From NCBI GenBank assembly GCA_009699875.1, contig WLNI01000002.1, positions 1 to 64,000 of the forward strand: 64,000 nucleotides of DNA. Reading direction: 5' to 3'. Below are positions 1-8,857 of the stretch, one piece after another; the stretch's first letter is position 1, and each line of letters starts with the position of its first letter. A model generated the notes under the pieces. That model did no database searches. It saw nothing but the letters and a program-made list of their open reading frames with translations, and was not told the origin of the DNA. The DNA comes from Actinomycetota bacterium (GTDB lineage: Bacteria > Actinomycetota > Acidimicrobiia > Acidimicrobiales > RAAP-2). Position numbers and translations under genes: made by a program.

Positions 1-1746
1 AACCCTGACACCAACACCGGTCCCTTCAACACGGCCCAGACAATCTCTCCCCTGGGCAATGACGCAGCTGCACCGCAGACAAGCCTTGTTGCCTCAAGCG
101 TGAAACTCTGCGTCACCGGCACCGCCGCTGCGTCTTGCACGGGCACAACCTTGACAATTGCCAACCAGGGGACCTACAGCGTCAACACCACCACTGGCGT
201 CGTGACCTTCACGCCACTCTCAACGTTTACTGGGACCGCCACACCAATTGAATACGTGGTCGCTGACGCACTGGGCCAAAGCGCTACGTCCACCATCACC
301 CCAACAGTCACCGCCCCAGCTCCACCGACCGCTACGGGCCAGTCAAAAGTGGTGGCTTCGATGGGGAGTGGAGCGTTCAGCGCAATTACCGGGCCTGGGG
401 GACTGGCGACTCCTGGCACGGCTGCGATTGCTTCAGTGGCCCTGTGTGACGTCAACCAAAGCGTTCCCAACTGCTCGGCAACAAGTGTTATTACGACAGA
501 TGGTGTTTATACGCTGGATACAACGACAGGAGTGGTGAGCTACACAAACACTGATGGAACAGCGGGAACAAAGACTGGTGTCGTCTATCAAGTCAAGGAT
601 GCATTCGGACAGAGTGCCTCGGCGACCCTGGTTCCTATTGTTCCTCCGCTTCCAGTAGCCAATCCTGTCTTCTCCGCCGGCGCACAAGGTGTTGTCCAGA
701 CCTTGTCGCCTCTGGGATATGTCGCACCGGGACTTCCAGCGGATCCAATCGTCTCGAGTTCACTCAAGCTCTGCAGCGCTTCAGAAACTCCCAAGAACTG
801 CACGTCAACAACAGTGACGAACGCAGATGGTACGTTTGCGATTCAACCAGATGGAACAGTGACCTTTACGCCAAGTGACCCGAACTTCTCGGGGGCAGTC
901 ACTCCTGTTCCGTACGTGATTGCTGATTCATTAGGTCAAAAAGCATCTTCAACCTTGAACATCGTGGTTCTCCCCCCACCGGCTCCTATGGCCATGACGA
1001 TGAAGGGTACTTCTGCCTTCCGTCAAAGCGTCACGCTCTCGCCGTTAATGAGCAGTTCACCCGGAACTGCCCCTGCTCCGATCACGTCAGGCACACAGAC
1101 CATCACCACAGGGACACCAACGATTGATCCGACATCTATCAAACTCTGCACGCAGAGTCAGGCAGCTCCAAACTGCACTGCGACGACTGTGACCACGGTT
1201 GACGGGACCTACGTGTTGGATCCCGCGACCGGACAAGTTGTCTTCACCCCAAACCCTGGGTTTACAGGCACGGTCACTGCCCCGGTGACCTACCAAGTCT
1301 CAAATACCTATACACAGACAACAGTCGACACCGGCCCAGCGACGCCCACAACAACCACCGTGACGCTGCATCAGACCGTCACGGCTCTCCTTATGCCAAC
1401 GATCAATCCACCCGTACCTCCAACGGCTCAGCCGGACACCTCAACGGGTTTGCAAGGGGCCATACAGATCATCAAGGTGCTTGCTAACGACGCAGCGTCT
1501 ACCGGCCTGACACTCCAGGCTTCCTCAATCCGACTCTGTGGATCGAGTGAGACCGTGCCGAACTGCACACTGACGACTTTGGTGACGGTCGATGGAACCT
1601 ATGTTGCTAATACTGATGGCACGGTGACCTTTACGCCAAGAGCTGAGTTCCTCGGAACGGTAACCGCGCCACCGACCTACATCGTCACCGATTCACTGGG
1701 TCAAAAAACCTCAAGCACGATCACGCCAAGTGTGACCCCTGCACCA
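1..1746 (+). repeat. Five tandem CshA-like modules, protein-level repeat
   Basis: Approximate units: 1-315 (start outside), 316-650, 650-980, 980-1415 (longer, with an extra Thr/Pro-rich insert) and 1415-1746. They diverge at DNA level, but the Cys-x8-Cys pair and the V-T-F-T-P strand are kept. This points to old duplications under selection rather than recent expansion. Boundaries were set by eye from the translated motif. Confidence 0.7.
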
Positions 1747-1941
1747 GCGCACGTCGACCCTCCTCTAAGCACAACGCTTTCAGACCCAGCCCCCGTGACG
1801 CCAGTGCATCTCGCTATGCTCGCAGCGACGGGATCAAACATTAACTGGATGGCCTATGCAGTCATGTTGTCATTCTCGATTGGTGGCGCGCTGCTTGTAG
1901 GAGCTGCGGCCAAGCGCAAGCACCGTTCTTCTAAAAACTAA
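1..1941 (+). CDS. CshA-type fibril repeat surface protein, 5' end outside window
   Basis: The frame is open from base 1 to a TAA at 1939-1941, so this is the C-terminal 646 residues of a larger protein. It holds about five copies of a roughly 110-residue module with the hallmarks of CshA-type fibril repeats (a P-N-D/T-G start, S-S-[LVI]-[KR]-L-C, an N-C-T element, G-T-Y, V-T-F-T-P and S-L-G-Q-x-[AS]-S-[ST]). Every copy has a Cys-x8-Cys pair, which suggests one disulfide per module. The end carries LAATG, then a hydrophobic segment of about 20 residues and a basic tail (KRKHR), which is the layout of a sortase-type sorting signal with a non-canonical motif. Inferred role: cell-wall fibril or adhesin. 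Composition is rich in Thr, Pro and Val, as expected for an extracellular stalk. The stop codon overlaps that of the convergent TetR gene. Confidence 0.85.
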   Translation, partial: NPDTNTGPFNTAQTISPLGNDAAAPQTSLVASSVKLCVTGTAAASCTGTTLTIANQGTYSVNTTTGVVTFTPLSTFTGTATPIEYVVADALGQSATSTITPTVTAPAPPTATGQSKVVASMGSGAFSAITGPGGLATPGTAAIASVALCDVNQSVPNCSATSVITTDGVYTLDTTTGVVSYTNTDGTAGTKTGVVYQVKDAFGQSASATLVPIVPPLPVANPVFSAGAQGVVQTLSPLGYVAPGLPADPIVSSSLKLCSASETPKNCTSTTVTNADGTFAIQPDGTVTFTPSDPNFSGAVTPVPYVIADSLGQKASSTLNIVVLPPPAPMAMTMKGTSAFRQSVTLSPLMSSSPGTAPAPITSGTQTITTGTPTIDPTSIKLCTQSQAAPNCTATTVTTVDGTYVLDPATGQVVFTPNPGFTGTVTAPVTYQVSNTYTQTTVDTGPATPTTTTVTLHQTVTALLMPTINPPVPPTAQPDTSTGLQGAIQIIKVLANDAASTGLTLQASSIRLCGSSETVPNCTLTTLVTVDGTYVANTDGTVTFTPRAEFLGTVTAPPTYIVTDSLGQKTSSTITPSVTPAPAHVDPPLSTTLSDPAPVTPVHLAMLAATGSNINWMAYAVMLSFSIGGALLVGAAAKRKHRSSKN

Positions 1942-3275
1942 GTAGTTTGATCAGGGGTCCGAATGACTGCTTCGGTACCTTCAATCGCCAAATCCAGCCA
2001 CTCTTCGTTTTGATTCAATTCCGGCTGGATCTCGGTGAGGATTCTGCCAAAAGTCATGCCTTGGTACCAAATGGATGACACGGCTGGGTCAATATCTTCT
2101 CGGACAAATCCTTGTTGTTGGGCGTCTCTGATAACCACGGCGAATTGATCAATAATCTCGCGCTGGGATGCCACAATCGCGGTGAGGAGTTCTGGACGAT
2201 GGAGCCCTGCCCCGAGAACTTCGACTCGATTCCAGCGCCATTTAACAAACTCTTCGTTCTGAGAGTTCACGGCAAGATTCAGTTTCAGAAATGCAGGAAA
2301 ATCATTCGGTGTCACCGTAGCAGTGAGATCAAAAGCGACCTGATGAGAACGTTGCATGAAACGTGCTGCATTCGCGGCAACGAGCAGTCCTTCTCGGTTC
2401 CCAAAGAAGTGGTAGATAGACGTGACGGACGTTCCGGTCCCTTCGAGAACCCTGGGGAGTCGCACCGCCTCTTCTCCCTCGGTTTCGAGAATCTCGATCG
2501 TGTTCTCGATCAAAGCCTTGGCGGTTGGGTGGTCAGAGACTTTTCGTGGCCCCTCGGCAGGACTGGGAACGAAGAGTCGGGGTAGTTCTGGTGCGGGGCT
2601 CTCCCACGAAGGCGACCACTCGAGAGGTTCATGATCAAGCGTGAGGGGCTGGAGGGTTGCGAGGATTGCACATTTATCCCAGGTGGACGCAGCTGGAGAG
2701 AAGGTGGGATCGATCTCCATGAGGAGGCGTCCGGCGTGCATTCCAGTGAGCCATGCGACGTAACTCTCGATATTGAGGTCTTGGCGGATCAAACCTCGAC
2801 GTTGAAGCCCAGAGATAATTGAGGAGAGGAAGTCGAATGACTCTTTTTCGCGTGGGGTGACGATATCGAGAAGTTCTGGATCTGTGAGAGCAAAACCAAG
2901 AACCTCAATACGCTGGCGACTGCTTTGTCGAACGAATGGATGGTGCGCGATTTGAAGGATGAGCATTGCCCCGAGGTCTAAGACTTCTTCCGTTGTTGTG
3001 CACTGGAGTGCTGCTTCAGCAAAGGGGGCGAGATTTTTGTGGTTTGCTTCAGCAGACCAGACGAATCTCTCAGTATTGGCTTCTCGTAGCAACCCTTCAC
3101 GACTTCCAAAGTGGTGATAGAGCGAGGAAAACGAAGAGTTCGACTGCTCAATGACGTGGGAGATGCGAAAGCCGCCTTGACCCTGTTCATTCAGTTCTTG
3201 AATGGCAACCTGCAAAATCGCTTGCTTGGTGGGGTGTATTTCTTCTTGAACCGGATCCATTTCATAGTGTCTCAT
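1938..3275 (-). CDS. Double-domain TetR-family transcriptional regulator
   Basis: Two complete TetR units are fused in one chain of about 445 residues, roughly twice the usual 190-220. Numbering from a possible upstream GTG at 3308, the first DNA-binding helix-turn-helix lies around residues 26-75 (ending SSLYHHFGSREGLL) and the second around 260-310 (ending TSIYHFFGNREGLL). Each is followed by its own helical ligand/dimer domain, and a Pro/Ser-rich linker near residues 230-258 joins them. A single chain could act as a pseudo-dimer. The start is uncertain: ATG 3275, ATG 3260 or GTG 3308, none with a clear ribosome site. The gene is divergent from the small surface protein at 3419 and converges on the fibril gene, so it may control either (inference). 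Confidence 0.85.
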   Translation of the reverse strand: MRHYEMDPVQEEIHPTKQAILQVAIQELNEQGQGGFRISHVIEQSNSSFSSLYHHFGSREGLLREANTERFVWSAEANHKNLAPFAEAALQCTTTEEVLDLGAMLILQIAHHPFVRQSSRQRIEVLGFALTDPELLDIVTPREKESFDFLSSIISGLQRRGLIRQDLNIESYVAWLTGMHAGRLLMEIDPTFSPAASTWDKCAILATLQPLTLDHEPLEWSPSWESPAPELPRLFVPSPAEGPRKVSDHPTAKALIENTIEILETEGEEAVRLPRVLEGTGTSVTSIYHFFGNREGLLVAANAARFMQRSHQVAFDLTATVTPNDFPAFLKLNLAVNSQNEEFVKWRWNRVEVLGAGLHRPELLTAIVASQREIIDQFAVVIRDAQQQGFVREDIDPAVSSIWYQGMTFGRILTEIQPELNQNEEWLDLAIEGTEAVIRTPDQTT

Positions 3276-3308
3276 GAAGGGTGGGCCGATCAGGACAGAG
3301 CTCCACAC

Positions 3309-3418
3309 GCCTGAGAAGCCCTTTGAGCACTTGTGCGTGGCTGATTAGTGGAGAAATGTTATGATTATAAGTAATATCCACTTCTTGAGATACGCAGGCG
3401 GGGACGCGCTGGAGGGCC
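3309..3418. promoter_or_regulatory. Divergent promoter region
   Basis: This 110-bp AT-richer gap separates the double TetR gene (minus) from the small surface protein (plus). The minus strand has a perfect TATAAT (complement of 3364-3369) and the plus strand has TATGAT at 3360-3365, but neither has a convincing -35 box. It is the obvious place for an operator of the TetR protein, although I see no clear palindrome. Confidence 0.35.
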
Positions 3419-3799
3419 ATGAGGACAAGCGACAGATGGCGAAGCCTTGTGGCTCGAGTGGTTTCGAAGGGACGGCTGCTGGGCTGTGTTGGGATCATCG
3501 TTGTGGGCTCCCTGATGGGCCCAGGTATCGCACATGCTGGAGCTGTTCACACTGCAGTGATCAGTGGAGAACGCCAAGACCACAGTGTGCATCGAGGTCT
3601 CGCTGGCAGTGTCATCGAGGGAGATGCATTGACCAAGGGGATGGCAATTGCTCAACCAACAAAAGCGCTTCTTGCGAGCAGCTCATTGAACTCATCTGGC
3701 CTCAACGTGAAGCGTCTTGAGGTGTTAGGACTCGTTCTGTTCATCGTGGGGTGTGCGGTGGCGGTCTTTCGACGGCGGAAACGCTCTGACGGCTGGTAA
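3419..3799 (+). CDS. Small secreted, membrane-anchored protein of unknown function
   Basis: The 126-residue protein has an N-terminal signal peptide: basic residues, a hydrophobic core and an A-H-A cleavage site near residue 40. A Ser/Ala-rich ectodomain of about 55 residues follows, then a single C-terminal transmembrane segment and a basic tail (FRRRKR). The topology matches the anchored fibril protein at the start of the window, but no LPxTG-like motif is visible. GGAGG lies just upstream of the ATG. I do not recognise a family. The position next to a TetR regulator and near a fibril protein suggests a cell-envelope role (inference). Confidence 0.6.
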   Translation: MRTSDRWRSLVARVVSKGRLLGCVGIIVVGSLMGPGIAHAGAVHTAVISGERQDHSVHRGLAGSVIEGDALTKGMAIAQPTKALLASSSLNSSGLNVKRLEVLGLVLFIVGCAVAVFRRRKRSDGW

Positions 3800-3920
3800 G
3801 CAGAAGCTCTTCGGTTCTCAAGTTCAGGACAAGTCAGTTGTTTTCTCATCTGAGTAGATTCCCTTCCTCGGTGAGCGAGTAGAGAACTCGAGGCAGCAAA
3901 GGTCCGCTGTTTCCTTGGAA

Positions 3921-3964
3921 TTGGCCGCTGTCTCAGGGGGTGTGTAGAGTCGAACATATGTTCG
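3921..3964 (+). promoter_or_regulatory. SOS promoter of imuA-imuB-dnaE2 with LexA box
   Basis: The perfect 14-bp palindrome CGAACATATGTTCG lies at 3951-3964. It contains GAAC-N4-GTTC, the LexA box of Gram-positive bacteria and actinobacteria. A -35-like TTGGCC (3921-3926), an 18-bp gap and TAGAGT (3945-3950) place the transcription start about 7 nt later, exactly on the ATG at 3958. The operator therefore spans positions -7 to +7 around the putative leaderless start, where LexA would block transcription initiation. Confidence 0.85.
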
Positions 3965-4662
3965 CTTTTTCACCAGAGTCACGGCCGTTTCGACAGCGCC
4001 CAGCCGTCCCAGCGGGACTCCGCCAGAAGGTCGCACCTCTTATCGCAGCCTCTGCACGCACCCTTCCGGTGGACCCCGCCCTCTCAGGGATGCTCCCGGG
4101 GAAGTCTTTGCAGCGAGGGACAGTGACTCTCGTTGCGGGCAGAAGCGGGTTCGGGGCCACGTCACTTGGCATCGCACTCCTCGCCCATGCGTCATCAAAT
4201 GGTCATTGGTGTGGAGTCGTGGGACTTCGCCATCCTGGGGTTCTCGCGATGAAGGAGTTAGGTCTCGATGTTGATCGAGTGATCTTTGTTCCAGAACCTG
4301 ATGACAAGTGGGCCGAGGCCGCCGCGGAGTTGTTTGATGGCGTTGACCTTCTTTTGGTGGCTCCTCCACACCGAGTCCCTCATGGCACAGCACGACAACT
4401 TATCGCTCGAGCAAAAGAGCGCCATGTCGTCATGCTTGTCGTCCTTGAACACGCCGAGCACTGGCCGATTGTCCCCGAGTTCACACTTTCTTTGGTCTCG
4501 TCCTCCTGGCAAGGAGTAGGTCGAGGAGATGGTCGTCTTGCTGCTCGACGAGTTGGGGTCGTTGGCCAAGGACGCCGTGGGGCATCTCACGCACGCCAGA
4601 GCACACTGTGGCTTCCTTCGCTCAGTGGAGCGGTGGGTCTCATCGAAGAGCAGGCGAGCTAG
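3958..4662 (+). CDS. imuA: ImuA-type RecA-like accessory protein of the SOS mutasome
   Basis: This 234-residue RecA-fold protein is the first gene of an imuA-imuB-dnaE2 cassette, known in actinobacteria for damage-induced mutagenic translesion synthesis. The P-loop position is degenerate: GRSGFGATS (residues 61-69) has Ala where Walker A has Lys, so ATP binding is probably weak or lost. A Walker-B-like strand (GVDLLLVAPP) follows. ATG 3958 is preferred over the GTG at 3940 because it lies 7 nt after the TAGAGT -10 element and under the LexA box. The stop overlaps the imuB start by one base. Confidence 0.85.
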   Translation: MFAFSPESRPFRQRPAVPAGLRQKVAPLIAASARTLPVDPALSGMLPGKSLQRGTVTLVAGRSGFGATSLGIALLAHASSNGHWCGVVGLRHPGVLAMKELGLDVDRVIFVPEPDDKWAEAAAELFDGVDLLLVAPPHRVPHGTARQLIARAKERHVVMLVVLEHAEHWPIVPEFTLSLVSSSWQGVGRGDGRLAARRVGVVGQGRRGASHARQSTLWLPSLSGAVGLIEEQAS

Positions 4663-5762
4663 TGGAACGACTCGTTGTTCTTTGGTGTCCCGGCTTGTCA
4701 AGGGAAGGGCCTCGATCCGAAGAAGCGAGGGCCTTCGCAGAGGTACTCGATCTCCTGCGCGAGCGATGCCCTTTTGTTGAGCCAGTGCGTCTTGGGCTCG
4801 CTGCACTTCCGGCTCGAGCGCCGAGTCGGTTCTTCGGCGGCGAAGAGGCGTTTCTTTCATTGCTGCGAGACGACCTGGAGATGTTTGGTCACCGCCATGC
4901 AACCCCGTTGCTCTTTGGTATCGCTGATGGCCTTTTTGCGAGTGTCCTCGCGGCTCGATCCGAGAGCATTGTGCAAAGTGGTGAAACGAAAGAGTTTCTC
5001 TCTGGATTTTCTATTGCCACGTTGCGTCGACCAGAACTCGCCGGGATCTGTCAGCGATTGGGCCTTTCAACCCTTGGCCGCTTTGCAGGCTTGCCTCCAG
5101 AGCGAGTCCTTGAACGCTTTGGACTTGACGGGGCGCACTGTCAGCGAGTCGCTCGTGGCCAAGAGGGTGAACTTCTCGGGATTCGTGATCGAGCAATTCT
5201 GCAGCGATTGGCCGGACTCGATGAGCCACCACCACCGATGGCTGAAGCGACGTTCTTTGGTGGAACTTCACACGCGGATCAACGAGCGACTCGAGCCGCT
5301 ATTCGACTGCAACGTCGACTTGGGCCGAGTGCCGTGCAGTTCGCTCGCTCTAGCTATGGCCACGATCCTTTTGAGCGAGCCACACTGGTGCCCTTTGGAA
5401 GCAGCACGCACGAAGAGGGTGGCGTGAGAGAGCGAAGTGCCCCGTGGCCTGGGCAACTCCCTGCACCTTCGCCCACGATCACGTTCTCAACACCACCCTC
5501 TGTTCGCTTGCACGACGTCGTGGGTGCGCCAATTGGCGTCAGTGCTCGAGGCCTCTTGAGTGGGGATCCTTCGACGTGCATGGTTGAAGGAGAAGGTCGA
5601 GCACAAGAGATCGTGGCATGGGCTGGACCGTGGCCACTCGCGACGAGATGGTGGGACGTTCGCCGCTTTCGAGTCCGCCTCCAGGTCCTGACCGAGAACG
5701 GGCTCGGACTGTTACTCGCTTCAGAGCAAGGGCGTTGGTGTCTTCTTGGGAGATACGACTGA
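4662..5762 (+). CDS. imuB: ImuB, Y-family polymerase-like mutasome protein, shortened N-terminus
   Basis: The GTG at 4662 shares its G with the imuA stop (TAGTG) and gives 366 residues starting MERLVVLWCPG, the usual ImuB opening. ImuB is a catalytically inactive Y-family relative that links DnaE2 to the sliding clamp. Typical ImuB proteins have about 60 more residues directly after this opening (start of palm and fingers). Here the chain runs from there almost straight to the [GL]-A-A-L-P-A-R...FFGGEEA segment, so that block is missing in frame. The little-finger region and the C-terminal domain (VAWAGPWPLATRWWD...WCLLGRYD) are intact. I see no canonical QLPLW-like clamp-binding motif. The stop overlaps the dnaE2 ATG (TGATG). 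Confidence 0.85.
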   Translation: MERLVVLWCPGLSREGPRSEEARAFAEVLDLLRERCPFVEPVRLGLAALPARAPSRFFGGEEAFLSLLRDDLEMFGHRHATPLLFGIADGLFASVLAARSESIVQSGETKEFLSGFSIATLRRPELAGICQRLGLSTLGRFAGLPPERVLERFGLDGAHCQRVARGQEGELLGIRDRAILQRLAGLDEPPPPMAEATFFGGTSHADQRATRAAIRLQRRLGPSAVQFARSSYGHDPFERATLVPFGSSTHEEGGVRERSAPWPGQLPAPSPTITFSTPPSVRLHDVVGAPIGVSARGLLSGDPSTCMVEGEGRAQEIVAWAGPWPLATRWWDVRRFRVRLQVLTENGLGLLLASEQGRWCLLGRYD

Positions 5763-8700
5763 TGGGAGGCTACGCGGAACTCCACTGTCATTCAGGATTT
5801 AGTTTTCTCGACGGGGCCTCTGAGCCAGAAGAGCTTGTCCAAGAAGCTGCACGGCTTGGCCTGAGCGCACTTGCACTCACGGACCACCACGGTTTCTATG
5901 GCGTGGTTCGTTTTGCCACTGCGGCACGAACCCTTGGTCTCCCGACCATCTTTGGCACTGAGATCACCCTTGGGGGCGCACACCCTCGAACTGGGGTACC
6001 TGATCCAGAAGGTGAGCACCTCGTGATCTTGGCAAAGAGCCCGCAAGGCTACGCACGACTTTCTCGGGTGTTGGCAGAAGCGCACTTGCGAGGAGGAGTC
6101 AAAGGAGAACCTCAATTTGAATTGAGTGAGTTAGCAGTTGCTCACGGCGATGAGTGGTGGGTCTTAACAGGGTGTCGTAAAGGGCCGGTTGCAAAAGCGT
6201 GGAGGGACGCGGGCCCGAGTGCGGCTCGGCGTCGGTTAGATGAACTCACCCTTGCCTTTGGGCGAGACAATGTGGCCGTTGAAATCTGGGACCATGGCGA
6301 CCCGCTCGACAGCGCTCGCAATGATGCGCTCGCGCTACTTGCCGCAGCGACGGAGACGGCGCTGGTTGCGACAAACAATGTCCACTACGCCACACAAAAA
6401 GCCTTTCCTTTAGCCACTGCACTGGCGGCGACTCGAGCTCGAGCGTCTCTCGAAGAGATGCAAGGGTGGCTCCCACCGACGCCGGCGGCGTGTCTTCGAA
6501 GCCCAGAAGAACAACATCGTCGATTTCGCCGCTGGCCTGGGGCGGTGGAGCGAGCGGCCGAGATAGGGATTGCGTCGGCCTTTGACCTGCGACTTGTTGG
6601 ACCAAAGTTGCCAGACTTCCCCTGTCCAGACGGGATGGATGAACAGGCCTGGCTTCGAGAACTCGTCGAGCGAGGAGCGACGCATCGCTATGGGCCTCGA
6701 GATTCAGAGCGAGTTCCAGGTGCGTGGGCGCAGATTGACTACGAACTCAGCGTGATTGGACTCTTGGGTTTTGCCGGGTACTTTTTGATCGTCCATGACA
6801 TCACGGAGTTCTGTGCAAAGAACAACATCTACTGCCAAGGTCGTGGTTCTGCGGCGAACTCAGCGGTGTGTTACTCCCTGGGTATTACAAACGCTGATGC
6901 AGTGGCACTCGGTCTGCTCTTTGAACGCTTTCTCTCTGCAGCTCGAGATGGACCACCCGACATTGATGTCGACATCGAGTCTGGTCGTCGAGAAGAGGTT
7001 ATTCAATACGTCTATCGCCGCTATGGCCGACATCATGCAGCACAAGTGGCCAACGTCATTACGTATCGACCACGATCCGCTCTTCGAGATATGGCAAAAG
7101 CATTTGATGTCGACGTCGATCGACATCAGCTAGAGACTATTCCTCCACTTGTCGCGCAACTCTCCGAAGAGATCCTTCATCGACCCCGTCACTTAGGGAT
7201 TCACTCGTGTGGCATGGTGCTCTGCGATCGTCCCGTTATCGAGGTCTGTCCCGTTGAGTGGGGGAGGATGCCCGGAAGAAGTGTGTTGCAGTGGGACAAA
7301 GAAGACTGCGCTTCTATTGGCTTGGTCAAGTTTGATCTCTTAGGGCTCGGCATGCTCGAAGCCCTCCATCGCATGGTGGATCTCGTCCATGAGCATGAGA
7401 GAGTCACGATTGATCTGAGTCAACTCCCTCAAGAAGACGCCGTCTATGACATGTTCTGTGCGGCGGACACCCTTGGAGTATTCCAAGTCGAGAGTCGAGC
7501 ACAGATGGGGACGCTGCCTCGAGTGGAGCCGCGATGTTTCTACGACCTCGTTATTGAAGTCGCACTTATTCGCCCAGGCCCGATTCAAGGCCATGCGGTC
7601 AATCCCTACATCCGTCGTCGCCGAGGAGAAGAGCCGGTGACGTATCTCCACCCACTCTTAGAGCCAATTCTGAAACGAACCCTTGGGGTGCCCTTGTTTC
7701 AAGAACAACTCATGGAGATGGCGGTGGCGATCGCCGGCTTTAGCGCTACCGACGCCGATGAGTTACGCCAAGCGATGGCATCAAAGCGATCTGAAGCACG
7801 CATGGATGCCATGAAGGAGCGCCTCTTCCGGGGGATGAAGGCCAAGGGGGTCAGTGACGATTCGGCAGAGAAGGTCTACGCAGCACTGGCAGCATTTGCA
7901 AACTTTGGCTTCCCTGAGTCCCATTCGGTTTCTTTTGCGCATCTTGTCTACTGCTCAACGTGGATGAAGTGTTTTCACCCCGCAGCGTTTTATGCAGGGC
8001 TCTTGAACTCTCAGCCAATGGGCTTCTGGTCGCCACAGAGTCTGCTCGCTGATGCCGAGCGCCATGGGGTGGAGTCTCGACGCCCCGACGTACAGTGCTC
8101 TGGTGCAGAGACCACCTTGGAGCCTGGTCGTGACGCCTTGGCGCTGCGGCTCGGCCTTGGAACAGTTCGAGGGGTTGGGCGAGAGGCTGCACAACGAATC
8201 GCTCACGGCGCACCGTGGAAAGACCAAGAAGACCTTGTCCGCCGAGGAGAGATCACACGCGCTCAACTCGAAGCACTCTCCGTTGGGGGAGCGCTGGACT
8301 CTTTTCATCTCCACCGGCGAGAGCTGCTCTGGACCGCCGGTGCCGCAGCGCAAGCAACGCCCGATCGCCTCGAAGGAATTGTCACGGGGCTGCATCCCCC
8401 CGTGCTCGAAGAAGCCAGCGCATTTGAAGCGGTGAGCGACGATCTCTGGGCCTTAGGGCTAACTCCTGATGCAACGGCGCTCTCGCTGATGCGCCCAGAG
8501 TTAGATCGCCGTGGGGTGGTGCGAGCCAGTGACCTGGTCCATCACACAGAGAGCAAAGTCATGGTGGCAGGAGCGGTGACGCATCGACAACATCCAGAGA
8601 GTGCGTATGGAGCAGTGTTCTTAAACCTCGAAGATGAGACGGGCCATAGCAACATTGTCTTTTCAAAAGGGGCGTGGGAGCGGTGGCGGAGCGTGGCTCG

Positions 8701-8827
8701 TCATCAACCAGCACTCATTATTCGAGGCCGCCTTGAACGAGCCCAAGGAGTGATCAATATTGTGGCTGAACGGGTCGAGCCTCTCTTGAGTAATGTCCCA
8801 GTTCCTGGTTCACGTGATTTTCGCTAG
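5762..8827 (+). CDS. dnaE2: Error-prone DNA polymerase III alpha subunit DnaE2
   Basis: The 1021-residue C-family polymerase starts at an ATG overlapping the imuB stop. The order is: N-terminal PHP domain (HCHSGFSFLDGAS at residues 8-20, TDHHGFYG near 40); palm with catalytic aspartates in PDIDVDIE (D400, D402, D404); helix-hairpin-helix region; and C-terminal OB fold (from about VMVAGAVTHRQ). Length is close to the usual 1050-1080. DnaE2 carries out mutagenic bypass synthesis with ImuA and ImuB in actinobacteria. An upstream in-frame extension to 5618 exists but lies inside imuB and is rejected. Confidence 0.95.
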   Translation: MGGYAELHCHSGFSFLDGASEPEELVQEAARLGLSALALTDHHGFYGVVRFATAARTLGLPTIFGTEITLGGAHPRTGVPDPEGEHLVILAKSPQGYARLSRVLAEAHLRGGVKGEPQFELSELAVAHGDEWWVLTGCRKGPVAKAWRDAGPSAARRRLDELTLAFGRDNVAVEIWDHGDPLDSARNDALALLAAATETALVATNNVHYATQKAFPLATALAATRARASLEEMQGWLPPTPAACLRSPEEQHRRFRRWPGAVERAAEIGIASAFDLRLVGPKLPDFPCPDGMDEQAWLRELVERGATHRYGPRDSERVPGAWAQIDYELSVIGLLGFAGYFLIVHDITEFCAKNNIYCQGRGSAANSAVCYSLGITNADAVALGLLFERFLSAARDGPPDIDVDIESGRREEVIQYVYRRYGRHHAAQVANVITYRPRSALRDMAKAFDVDVDRHQLETIPPLVAQLSEEILHRPRHLGIHSCGMVLCDRPVIEVCPVEWGRMPGRSVLQWDKEDCASIGLVKFDLLGLGMLEALHRMVDLVHEHERVTIDLSQLPQEDAVYDMFCAADTLGVFQVESRAQMGTLPRVEPRCFYDLVIEVALIRPGPIQGHAVNPYIRRRRGEEPVTYLHPLLEPILKRTLGVPLFQEQLMEMAVAIAGFSATDADELRQAMASKRSEARMDAMKERLFRGMKAKGVSDDSAEKVYAALAAFANFGFPESHSVSFAHLVYCSTWMKCFHPAAFYAGLLNSQPMGFWSPQSLLADAERHGVESRRPDVQCSGAETTLEPGRDALALRLGLGTVRGVGREAAQRIAHGAPWKDQEDLVRRGEITRAQLEALSVGGALDSFHLHRRELLWTAGAAAQATPDRLEGIVTGLHPPVLEEASAFEAVSDDLWALGLTPDATALSLMRPELDRRGVVRASDLVHHTESKVMVAGAVTHRQHPESAYGAVFLNLEDETGHSNIVFSKGAWERWRSVARHQPALIIRGRLERAQGVINIVAERVEPLLSNVPVPGSRDFR

Positions 8828-8857
8828 TGGTCAGGCTTGCATCGTGTGAAGAGTAAA

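Noticed and set aside
3800-3920. Possible small gene or terminator before imuA
   Set aside because: I found no ORF with a sensible start and no stem followed by T residues.
4258-4902. 214-residue minus-strand ORF across imuA/imuB
   Set aside because: It lies opposite the imuA and imuB coding frames, shows no recognisable domain, and its composition is that of an antisense shadow.
4675-5427. 250-residue plus-strand ORF inside imuB
   Set aside because: It overlaps imuB in another frame; only the imuB frame shows ImuB motifs and the operon overlaps.
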